DNA of 64,000 bases from Seiridium cupressi (Eukaryota > Ascomycota > Sordariomycetes > Amphisphaeriales > Sporocadaceae), in NCBI GenBank assembly GCA_036674765.1, contig JARVKI010000026.1:248001-312000 (forward strand), in the 5' to 3' direction. The notes beneath the pieces were generated by a model. It did not search any database, was not told the DNA's origin, and worked only from the letters and a program-made list of their open reading frames with translations. Positions 34,801 through 45,724 of the stretch are shown piece after piece. The translations under genes and the position numbers were made by a program. The number at the start of each line of letters is the position of its first letter. Within the stretch, counting starts at the first letter, position 1.

Positions 34801-36989
34801 GAGCTTGCGGCTCTGTACATGGTAAAACCGGCTCAAGAGATCTCAGACATGCAGATCTGTTGCTACAGCCCCCGGCACTTGACAACCTTCGGTGGCTGCA
34901 GAATGGTCAGTCTGCCATGAACATGCCGAGCGCGTGCATTCGACGCCATGAACACCCGGCTACTCAATGGATCACGGAACCTACCATTTTACGAATATTT
35001 TTATAAGAAAATTTTTCCCTTGCTGAGCCAGCGCGGCTACCCCTTGCTTCTTGGTATGCAAGTATCCTTGCCAGTTCCAGGAATGGCCAAGTCACCGGGT
35101 CTCTAGGGCTGTCAGCCCCCGCGGCAGGAAACACTTCGCTGCCACAAGGGCGGATCTCCCCTGGATTAACCCCACGCAGTGGCCCATGGGCGGTGGGTAA
35201 TTCATGCGCTTCCACCGTGGAGCCGGCTACTTGTGTGCCATTTTAATTCACAATCCAGAAAAATTGGTTTGCGGGGAATGCGCGGGGGTCGTGGGATGGA
35301 AAGCTTCCATTGAGCAAGCATACGTATGTTCTCTGCAGCGAAACGTAACCCATGCCTCAGCCCCGTGTCTTGTCACACGAGTGCCTAACTCTCTGCCACA
35401 TATGCTATCAATTCCATATCTGAGCAGCCACGAGGGGTTTTGAGGCTTCATCGTTCTGAACCGAGATCTGATGATGCATGAGTAGCACAACACGAGACAC
35501 CCAATGATAGCGCGGGATCACCAGTCCCTACAAGAAGATATAGACGTAGGCGATGGCAGAAACATAGTGTATAAGCCATAATCCCGTTTGCGTTGTGTAT
35601 TTTCCCTTCCATTCCCTTCTGTACTACAATTTTACCAGTCACGAGACCGTGGCATATGGGTAACTCAGAGCTCCTTATTGTAAGAGCAGAGTGAGGCCTA
35701 TTGGGCATAAAGGATACGACACGTCCTATTGCCAAGAGATGATTGATTCTTTATTTGATATACGCCGACGCCCGAGAGCGGGTCTGTCACCTACACTTGA
35801 AAGATGTATCAATGTAGGCCGGCCGATGCCAAAGTCAATCTATGCCCGCGGGCCCATTCAGGCGTACCCGATCTTATTCCTACTTGTGGTGGCAAGACCC
35901 TGAATCAACTCGTGGGGTAGTTAGGTCAACTTTAGTGGTGGAGTGACGACTACCACTGCCGTTGGATCTATCCACTTTCACGATGACGTGGATAGTATCC
36001 GAGCTCGACTTGATATAGTGGACTAGGATATAGTTATATGCTAGCTACCGGGCGTCATTTAATGATAAGTCAATGTTCTGTGAATTGAAATGTGATTAAC
36101 ATGTATTTTGTTCTTTAATCATATATGAATTAAATGCCTTGCTACCTCTTATGCTTATCTGGCCACAAAAAAGTTCGAACAACTTTTTGGTGTACCCAGC
36201 CTTATCTTAATCAGTCCAAAATAAAACATAATGACATTTCTTGCAATATAGCTCAATATCAGACCGACAAAGAGAACATCGCCGTCCGGTTAATGCCCTA
36301 AAAGTCGTATATACTGTACAGGTCAGCAAAAAAACGAGCAATTGCATGCTTTATGTTTCAATCGAAACGCTCATGAAGCACGCTCCATAGACTTCGAAAC
36401 GGTTGCTAATGTGAAGTCTACAAATTGTTTGAAAAAGCTCTAGATATGTTAGAAAGAGCCACCACTTTCTACTACAGCATTACCGATTAGGAACCGTGAC
36501 GCAACCTTAGCCGTCATCCTCGAGACTGATCCATGTCTTCCAACTGCATAGAAATGCATGTCAGATTCGTCCTATTAGCCAATTCTAATAACGCAGAACT
36601 TCAGAGTCGTCGATCTTATCCTAAGGAGCTATACCGAATTCGCTTCTCAGGTTACACAACGTCGAGCCGCATCTCGTCCCGTTGTCATCAGCTCGGCTAT
36701 TGCCGTGCAGGAGCGTGGCGCTCACACATGAAGATAGCTGCCAAGCCTCGGCTCTGACCTACCCAATGATGACTTAGTATCCTCGACAATATAAGTCTGA
36801 CTCTTATCAAAACTTGTAGAAGGCGGATGGATGTTCGAGGACGATTTTGGTATTATCAACAACAGATATGACAGTCGGGGCGGCTCATTGCAATCAATAC
36901 CTGGCGCAACATCAAATAAGACAAGTCCATGATTCCGCTCACATACACTCGACTAACATTGTGTTAGAACATCATCAGGTATAAAACAC
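31865..36989. other. Gene-poor region upstream of the SDR gene
   Basis: About 5.1 kb with no convincing gene on either strand. The first few hundred bases are the SDR promoter. Open frames up to 143 codons (e.g. 32389-32808, 33951-34382) have no domain features. From about 35900 to 36500 the sequence becomes visibly A/T-rich. No tRNA or transposon ends recognised. Confidence 0.5.
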
Positions 36990-38604
36990 TTAATTAGTTA
37001 TATGATCTTTCTTTCGTGAAACAATCCTTCGGACGTACAGCTCGTGTTCTCGAGGGCTCGTACCGGACTCCGCCTGGATCCAGCACTCCGGTCGCCGTAC
37101 GTCCGGGGCAGCTCCGAACATGGCCTCATCTCGGTGGGTGATGTACGGGCTTGCGCCCATCTGGATGCCGGGAGGGGCATAGACCTTGCCGCCACGACCG
37201 TCGGGGGGCTCACAGCCTGGCTCACTGAAAATGCGGAGCAGGATGGGGTGGGCAGGCACGTCGCGGCGGAGAGTCTTCTTGGTACAGGCCAGGAATCCTC
37301 GACCGCGACGCGAGCGTAGGCAATACGATGCGTGACCAAGTTGTCCACGAAAGGAGACACGAAGCCGAGTCATCAGCAAGGGTCGCGGCTGTTAAATTAA
37401 TGACCTCAGCTTGAAAGTCTACCCGCGAGTACTGAGATACATGGGGTGGATTGTTGACAGGGTTGAGACTGTTCTTCATGTCAGTGTCAGGCATAATTTG
37501 GGACAGAGATCTGTCCGACAGAAAAAGAAGATGGAGGGCTTACCCGTCGCAGAAGAGTGTCTCGCCCTTGAGCTTCTCGTCTGTTCGACGAAGGTTAATC
37601 ATCTTGTCGAAGTTCTGCACAGAGTTAGCTTCTTGATTCATGGAATGTGGTGCAACGCTCATACTGAGTACAAATTATCCATATTTTTGAATGTTCTAGT
37701 CCAAGATCAGAAGTACTTCCGCAGAAATGGGTTCCGAAGCAACGACATCATCTACGGCGAAGCTGCTGCAGATGCTGACAAGCCGTATACGCCCTGGAGC
37801 GAGGCCAGGAGTCCCTGGATATCGCTTCCTTGAGCTACAAAGGTCTTCGATCTACCATATACGAGATGACTCCATGTATCGCTCAAGAAAAGTCTAGATA
37901 GCATCAGCGTCTCGTCCTGTAAACTTGAGCTAGAGTGTTGACCTCAAATATTCCGAAAGTCTAGTGGCTTTCCCGGGACTGAAGGTCTGTCCCGTAGAGG
38001 ATTGCACAGTTCATCAACCCGTTCACCGATTTTATGCGCATGATGTGTTTTCATAGCATTCATGAAGCACTGAGACACAGAACATTAGGTGCTGTACAGA
38101 CCCGACTCAGAGCCAAACTTACACATTCAGCCACAAGTCTCCTCTTCACGTAGTGATCGCCGTGCGGGAGAGACTGGAACATGGCCGCCGTCTGTCCAAA
38201 CATTCACGAGCCGCAAAATGCGGACTTATCGGCGGCGGAGTGATAGATCCGGTGGAGCATCGTTGCGTCGCTAAACGACAACATGTTTGGGGCCAGGCGA
38301 ACGATTGGTCCTAGGATATTATTTCAGTAAACTTTGGCTCGGCATTCGAAGCGGTGCTATTCTTACCATATTTCTTGTGAAGCTCGAGACCGTATGTCGG
38401 CACTGAGCAGATAACTTATACGAGATACCAGTCCGTCACGCATCCTAGAAATGGGCCGGGAATCTTCGCAAGTGGGTGAAAGAATTTGTTTTAGGTGCCC
38501 TTGGAGAACGTGTATGCAACGGAAACGACCGCCGCAATGTACCAAAACGATGCGATGCTCGACATCCGGGGGTTGAAAGCTACGTCAGGTCGTATAAGAG
38601 CCAT
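36990..38604 (-). pseudogene. Decayed cytochrome P450 gene
   Basis: P450 homology runs through the whole stretch on the minus strand, in several frames. From 5' to 3' there is a TM-like N terminus (MSSIASFWYIAAVVSVAYTF), NKFFHPLAKIPGPFLG, GLELHKKYG, GPIVRLAPNMLSFSDATML, HGDHYVKRRLVAEC, KIGERVDELC, a segment with KLKGETLFCDG, an I-helix-like EVINLTAATLAD, and LRRDVPAHPILLR with YAPPGIQMGASPYITHRDEAMFG. Remnants of introns are still visible. Stops occur at 38491-38493 (TAA), 38416-38418 (TAA) and 38204-38206 (TGA where CGS*MFG suggests Trp). The ExxR helix reads KKTLR, with the invariant Glu changed to Lys. The heme-loop region is missing: the frame ends about 20 residues after the PERW-equivalent. 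It cannot encode an active P450. Confidence 0.8.
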
Positions 38605-40138
38605 GTTGCTGCTGACTCGAGTTTGACTCTCTCTAACAGGTGGAATGATATCGAACACCGCTGGTGATGATACAGCACATTTAATGATATACCCTGTCAT
38701 CTGTCAAAAGTGTCAAAAGTATAGTTTGAAACAACATGACATCCAGCTTGGTCTGAACTTCCCCCATAAGGTCCTCGCGCGATGCCCGCTTAAAGCTGCC
38801 CTTCTGATCAATCCTGGATTGTATCTTGTTAGCCTAAACATCCTTCACAAAACTGTTTCGCTTTATCCGCCGCGTGAGGTTAGTTGCTTCGGTAGTTGTA
38901 GGCAGAATCGTGATCAAGGCCGAGAATCCGGGCCCCTCTGCTGGCTAGTCCTCGGTTAGACCTGGTGAGACTTAAGCCTATCGATTGAGTGGTCATCGTA
39001 TGAACCCGCGGAGGAGTATCTTCACCATAGTGGCGATTCATGATGTCCAATCGAGTTTCCTGATTTCTCAGTGGCCGGACCTAGTAGAGCGCTAGGAACT
39101 TAGGGACAATCTCCGCGGCAGTTCTTGCGGCCTTGAAGAGCGTAACCTACCCCCTTGCAGGACAAGCTTCCGCTAAGCCTTACGCCAAATGCCCAATAGC
39201 CTAACCTGTGAGTCTGAGCTTGTCATTTTGTACATGATATATAACTACTTGAGACTACTTTGGTCGCCCAGTTATTCCGCGGGAATCCGCACTCAGGATA
39301 AAGACTAGCTCATTTGAAACGTTGTGAATCACCTTGAGGAGCATGGCTCCGGGGCAGTTGCCCCTCTGAGGAAGTATAATATTGCTCTAGCGAATTTTAA
39401 TCTTCGTAGCAAATAAGCGAAAGTTTAGAATTCTCAATTACCTAATGACAAGAAAACCAAAGTGTCGGCTTACAAGTATGGGAATATATAAATGCTCTGC
39501 TTGATATAGTGCGACTTGGTTAGGTGAGTATATCATGACGATGCCTACTCGCTGCACTCGATCGCCCTAGATATGAACAAGACACGTATATGAACATGCG
39601 GCTGTCATCTGTACCGCCATGATATGGGATGTAATATCTTAGCAAAGATACCAGTCTGAAGCTTCCCCTAAAAGAACAACGCTTCGGCTAATCCACCAAC
39701 AGTGGCCGAGACAGTGCTATCATGAGCCCCGATCGTGGAACAAGGTTCTGGCGGCTGCTAGTAGTTGACGCAACTTTTATTTGGAACATTTCAACCCAAA
39801 ATGCTTAATAAGGACATGTCGAATACCGCTCGCAGCCACTTAAAGCTGGCGCCAAGTCAAAGAGAACTCCATTTTCTAGTGTAAGTAGAACAACAATAAA
39901 CTTTCCATTTTCTCGTTCGTTTTTCCGAAAGTGAATATGTTTATAGCATAATAAATGCTCGTAGGTGCCGAATATGGAAACCTGGCGTACCGCTTACAGC
40001 TTCGGTGGAAGAGGAAAATGAGTCGCCTTGTCGACAACTCGCTAAAATTTAACAAGGATCTAAATTCACTTGCAAAATACGGGCACTAGTCTCATTTCCT
40101 TCGTTGCACCCATCCCAGTCCAGCTGACTTGCACCATC
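38605..40138. other. Intergenic, no gene seen
   Basis: This lies between the P450 relic and the 7TM gene. Many stops in all frames and only short open frames. Confidence 0.55.
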
Positions 40139-41416
40139 TCAAACCGTAAAACCATGTGTCTCAGCTGGCTCAGTGTCCTGGCGGATATCGGTGGTGCGCC
40201 AGATCTTTCGCTCAGAATTAGTTGATGTAGCCTTCTTTGGCGCCGACATCTGCGGCTGATTGTCTGCGAGAGGGGCAGACGCGCGTTTCGAACCCCCTAG
40301 AGATTTCTTTGAGCTAGACGAGCTGCTGAAGAGGGAGCGAAAGAATCCTCGACCTTCGGTAATAGTTCCCTTGTCTTTCTTGAATGTATTGTGGAAAAAA
40401 GGGCGGAGGTTCGGCATGCATGCTGCGATTATCATGACGTTTGCCTCGACACTTCGGTGTTGTTTTAGTACAAACACAGCGAAGATACCCAATGCCAGTT
40501 CAGACTTACATGACCCAAATGGTCAGCTGAACTGAGGTGTAGGTGAAGTCTGAGAAATCATCTAGTTCGGACAACTTGGTGGTCTTGACAGCCGAACACA
40601 CTGCAGCGAAGAGCGTACACCCCATGAGAATGCACAGCCCGACCTTTGGCCTCGTAGGAAGCCTCAGTCCCCAGAATGCAGCAATAGGCACAATACCCAA
40701 GACGACGTCCGTGAAGGCAGTCAATGCTAAAGACCCTGAGCTAAGTTATGTCGGTCATGAGATACAAGGATGGCCCAATCACTTACATCCGACCACGAAA
40801 GAGAACTTGGAGACTGTCTTTGGTGGAAAACATGTCGCTTGTATGGTAGGATTCCAGAGGGATTCGGTGGGCCTGCATTGAGCGAGCAGAAGTATACAAG
40901 ACACAGCAGATATGACAACTTGTAAGCATACGAGGAGGTATAAGAGGGACGTTCGTAGTTTGTTGGGTGCTAGCAAGCGTTGCAGGAGGATGGCCACCGA
41001 GACGTTAGGAAAGCTATAGGCCATGACACCAAACGGGCCCGCTGTTGTTGTGGGTTAGCTAAGATATCGCATGGACCGAGAGTATATATGCTCCATACCA
41101 ATCAAGATGATCCTCACTACCTCGCTCGCTCTTTGTCGCCCCAACTCCGCAGCATGCTTGCCCATGCCAAGAGGATACACAGCGTACGTAAATAGAGACG
41201 TGCCTATGACGATGAGGATCTAGAACCTGGTCAGAGAGAGATCGGTACCGTTCCTGTTCGACCCACCAGTGAAAGAAATATAAAGAAATCATCCCAGCCA
41301 AGTCCTTGCAAGAAGCGCTGCCGCGTAAACAACTTGAGAGCGACTAGGATGATGGCCAGACCCGTAAGCACCCAAGTGATGATCAGTAATTCGGGACCCC
41401 GATTGTCGACAGCCAT
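40139..41416 (-). CDS. Fungal rhodopsin-like integral membrane protein (7TM, PTH11-related fold, no CFEM)
   Basis: 351 residues, complement(join(40139..40451,40510..40726,40787..41041,41099..41219,41267..41416)). All four introns are GT-AG and 47-60 bp, and the frame closes exactly. Seven hydrophobic segments are seen. The first is LLIITWVLTGLAIILVALKLF, followed by the family motif GWDDFFIFLSL. Then come ILIVIGTSLFTYAVYPLG, the block AYSFPNVSVAILLQRLL, LLYLLVCLQVVISAVSCILL with CRPTESLWNP after it, AFTDVVLGIVPIAAFWGL, and VGLCILMGCTLFAAVCSAV. After the last segment (VEANVMIIAACMPNLRPFF) is a Ser/Lys-rich cytoplasmic tail with a poly-Ser run (SSSSSSKKSLGGSKR). Members of this family act as plasma-membrane receptors or transport-related proteins of unknown ligand. 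It has no CFEM domain, unlike PTH11 itself. It lies upstream of and divergent from the O-methyltransferase gene. Confidence 0.87.
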
Positions 41417-42487
41417 GGTTGTACTCCTAGTAACTTCGGTTCTGTCGATATTATTGCATTGCGCTCTAAATGAAAGTAGTCTGGCTCGAAGGAAGGTGGA
41501 AAGTCCTTGGCAAAAATAGGGATAAACTCCAGATCACGGTAGCTTTGAGGCGATGAGGTTGGAGTTTCTCCATCGTGCTCTGCACACACACGCTGTTTAA
41601 CAGCTTTTGATGCGTACCGCGGTTGTATGTATCCAAGCATATTGGCCACATGAAATGTTAAATGATTTTGGTGAGACATATGGCAAGAAGTGGGCACCTC
41701 GCATGCATAAGCAAGTCTTGGTAGATACAACTGGAGTAGGCGTAAGTTAGGTACTGTCGTTTGGTCGTTTGGTCGGCCGAACGCAGGAGGATCAGCCCAT
41801 AAGGTTCAGACCGGGTGCTCATAGAACACGGGAGCACGAAATGCCGGTGTCTCCAGTGAGACTGCCCGGGCAAGTCAAAACCGGGCCGCAACCTAAGAGA
41901 TCAGCACTGCTAGCATTAGGCTTACATTACTCAAGTTCAGATTGGTTGCTGTCAAGGCTATTCACGGGCTGAACAGATAGATTGGCTCAGGCCTCAGAAT
42001 CTCTCAACCAAGCGAAGTCGCCAGCGGCAGTTCAGGACGCCGGCCAACTGGCCTCAATGGAGGAGCTCAGATGAACACCCCGACGGTCAGCTCTTTATAG
42101 TCACTTCTCCGCAGTGACCAGTTCTGAAGGTCGAACTTGAATTTGGAATAGATTCTTCTTCGAGTATCGAGGCAAAATTTTATGATTTTTGTAGTTTGTA
42201 TGGCAGTCCGCGGCCGCAACCATCAAAATAACCATTCAGAATGATACCACCTAGCGAAAGCCATCCATACCGTCGGTGCCACCAGGCTGCATATTGTTCC
42301 ACATCATGATATGATCCCTCCAGGGGCCTGGGCTTATGATGGTTTGTCGGGGGGAGCCAACTTGGAAGCCCCGCACTGGTGCTGGTTTCTGAACCCTATT
42401 CTTCTTCAATCTCACGCCGGAAATCATCCCCTGCCTGCCACGCTTTCACTCCTGCTTGCTTTCTGTCCCAACTCGTGATATTGTATT
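41417..42487. other. Divergent promoter region between 7TM gene and O-methyltransferase
   Basis: About 1.1 kb shared upstream region. No supported coding. The two genes are divergently transcribed, which allows co-regulation. Confidence 0.5.
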
Positions 42488-43910
42488 ATGTCTTCGCCAG
42501 CGGATATCCTTTCGCGGCTCCAAGCTGCCGGTGCCGCATACGGAGAAAACAAACCAGGAGCGCGTGAGCAGCTCATCGACCTCAGTCATGCTTTGATCTC
42601 AAGCTTGGAGCTACCCAGCGAAAGCATTCAGAGAATAGGCTGGGCCGAGGTAAGCAGGGCCAGTGTGAAAGGTCTTGGCCAATTCAACGCCAACTGGCTG
42701 CAAGACGATGAACTGATCATTTACAGCCAGCACGAGCAGCCCATTGCCGTCTAGGCGTTGAAATCCAGCTGTTCGAGCACATCAAACAGAGCGGGGCTGG
42801 AGGCATCAGTGCGAAGGAACTAGCTGCCAAGGTTGGTGCTAATGAGATCCTAATTGGTACGCGATACCTTCTCTAGGTCAATTGACTGCTACGATGACGA
42901 TTTTGACGAGTTGTAGCACGCACCTTGAAACATCTTGCTGCCACATACACCATTGCCGAGAGCGGTCCCGATACATACAGCTCGACAACTCTGAGTGATG
43001 CCTTGACGGAACCTCGGTATCAAGATGGCATCATTTACACGTACGTATCAGCACTCTCAACGTGATTGGGAAACATATATAAGTTCTCTTACGCAACACC
43101 AATTGGTTGGATTTCTTGTGCTGACCATTACCTCGCAGCTACGATGTTGCTGGTCCCTGTTTCCGTGTGCTACCTGAATATCTGAAGAGCATCAATTATA
43201 CTCTCCAAACAGAGTTGCACAACAGCTCTTTCCAGCTAGCTCACAAAACAGAACTGCCTTTCTTCGCCTGGCTAGCTAGCAACCCGCCTTACATGGTAAA
43301 GTTCAGCAGCTATATGTCAGCTTATCGAGCAGGAAAGCCTTCCTGGGCCGATCCTGGCTTTTACCCCATCGAGGAAAGGCTTACCCAAATGTTTGATTCC
43401 AAGAGCAGTGGAGTTCTCCTGGTTGATGTCGGTGGCGGAACAGGACACGATCTCAAAGAGCTGAAGGAGAAGCACCCATCTCTTCCGGGAAAGCTGATTC
43501 TGCAGGACCAACCCGACGTCATCTCGACTGTGCAAGGTGCCGAGGGAATATTTGAGCCCATGTCTCACGACTTCTTCACGCCGCAACCTATCAAGCATGC
43601 CCGTGCATATCACCTCCACTCCGTCCTGCATGACTGGGGCGATGATGATTGTGTGAGGATCCTCGAGCAATTGAAGCCTGCACTCAAGCCAGGATACTCC
43701 ACAGTGCTACTCAACGAGCTGATTGTTCCAAGCCAGAACGCGCCGTGGCCGATTACATCCATGGACCAACTGGTATTTGTTCTCGGTTCCATGAAGGAGC
43801 GGACTCAGAAAGATTGGGAAGCCTTGTTGAAGAGAGCAGGCTACAAAATCGCCAAGATCTATAGCTACGAGATGGGCACTGAGAGCCTGATCGAGGCAGA
43901 GCCGGTTTGA
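42488..43910 (+). CDS. SAM-dependent O-methyltransferase (fungal COMT-like)
   Basis: 395 residues, join(42488..42649,42727..42856,42917..43040,43139..43910), introns 60-98 bp. This class methylates hydroxyls of small aromatic or polyketide-type molecules. The N-terminal dimerisation helices (ARAAHCRLGVEIQLFEHI) are followed by the SAM site VDVGGGTGHDLKELKEKHP (about residue 232), a LILQDQPDVI strand, RAYHLHSVLHDWGDDDCVRI with the catalytic His in HDW (about 302), and LLNELIVPSQNAPWP. The tail is IYSYEMGTESLIEAEPV. Length and motif order are typical and no lesion is present. It is a common tailoring enzyme of secondary-metabolite clusters, but no core synthase is in the window. Confidence 0.92.
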
Positions 43911-45724
43911 ACATGGATTGGGTCGTGGTTTGAATATGAAGGACTGCCTACATGTATGCACCATAGTGTGGCGTCAGTGGGATGATAACGAGGCCTCAGA
44001 TACCACACGTATGTCAGTACCTACCCCGGCGCTCGGGTGCCGCCTGCAATTGGTGACTTTGGAGCGCTGATCAGGAGTTCTATATATGGCTCCCGATGAG
44101 CAGCCAACACTAGGAAGCAGCAGATTAGCATGTGTTGTATTGCTCAAGCACCCGCTTTTCGCCAGCGGCTACTGGACATGCTGTTCCTGGAATCTATACT
44201 GAGAACTACCTTATCCAGCTGGCAGCTGGGTACAGACGACTCACTGGCGAAGCTGCTTCTAGTCTTCAACAATAAGTGCTTAGCTGGACCTGGACTCTAT
44301 AGTCGTATCATTCGCGTTCGCACGTTTTGTTTGAAGCGTTCCGATTAAGCGCGTCAGGTAGTTCTCGACCTCGCTCGAGTCATTGGCCTTGCCACAGTCA
44401 TTTGACCTCAGCCCTGGACCATCGTCGTTCAACCGCCATTCTGCTTTGCCTACCGGCCAATGTGGGGAGCAGTTGGAAGCGCTTGTCTATATTAGAGCGC
44501 GCCTGGTAACAGCGATTAAAAAACTCACACTCGAACTGCAGGAGCTAGACAAACCTAGCTACCCAAGCGCTATCGGCAAGCGGCACTGTCAACACCTGTA
44601 GTCTAATCGCCAACCAAATGTTCGTGGCTTCTGTCTTCTGTTGAATCTGGCAGTGATAGTGAAGACATATAACGGTTTCCCCAAGCGGAGCGAGCCGCCA
44701 GGGGCACGGAGCGCCCATCAAACTTATGGCAGATAAATTATACACAGTACAACACCCAGATAGACAGCCGGCGCTGGATCAAGAATTTAAGCTCCACAAT
44801 GCAGAAAGCGTGTCGCGACTGCCGAGGCCTAGGTGGCGATGCTTAGTTGGGGTTTCCGAATTCGCCATCGAAGCATGCGGCGGTGCCGGCTACAAGAAAA
44901 GTAAGAAACCACTGTACTTTTGTCGTCGGAGGCGTCGCAAGGTAAATGAGCAGGGCACTTCAATTTCCGGTGTTGTGCCAGAGATACGATATCAAACCAG
45001 CATAGCCCCAAGCACCGGCCGCAACGTTTTCAGGGCAATCTTTTACGTGCGTGCCATAAGACTACCTTACATTATGTTGGAGGATCTGGAGGCCCGGTAC
45101 GCCGTTGCTAGTGCGCTCAGAGGCCTAAAATGAAAACGGTAAGTACAAGTTAGTGCCCTGGGCGAGCAGCCTTGCCTTACATACATTGTAGTCGAGAATT
45201 TCACAGCTCAACAAGAACATGAATTCGAAACAAACAAATCTACATGTATTCTTGATGGCCAGCTTCTCATCCGCATACCATCCAAGGACCCTGTGACATG
45301 GTCATTGGTCATAAGGCCTATTGATAACGACAGTCGATATCCTTTGCGGTCTCGAGTGCGGACGGGCCTGTGCACTAGTGTCGGCTTATGTCGCTTGGCC
45401 CCCCCGGAGCTGGAGTCTAGACCCTGAAAGCCCGCCAAGGACCCTGAGCTGATCCCATGGTGGCCGGCAGGCGTGGCATTCATCGTGTAGTGTGCCTAGG
45501 TAGACTTGCTTCAATTCGGCGATTTTTCTTTTTCTTTTTTCCCTCCTCGACATCATCTGGTACCAAGATCCTATGAGAGCTGTACGGCGCTCCGCTACTC
45601 CAATGATCTTCGACCAGCCTTGTCGCATCGGCGAAGTTTGGTCACCATGGCAAATGGTATAGCAACCACTCAAGCCTTTTGAGGAGCCATTTAGCGCGCC
45701 CTCGTATTACAGCAGCAGCCCGCC
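43911..45724. other. Intergenic, no convincing gene
   Basis: About 1.8 kb. A 135-codon plus-strand frame (44726-45133, Arg/Lys-rich) is open but shows no domain, and I do not call it. The remaining open frames are short. This includes the promoter of the histidine kinase gene. Confidence 0.5.

Noticed and set aside
44726..45133. 135-codon basic open frame
   Set aside because: Arg/Lys-rich and unsupported. A weak CCCCAA/TTGGGG inverted pair nearby is too short to define a transposon.
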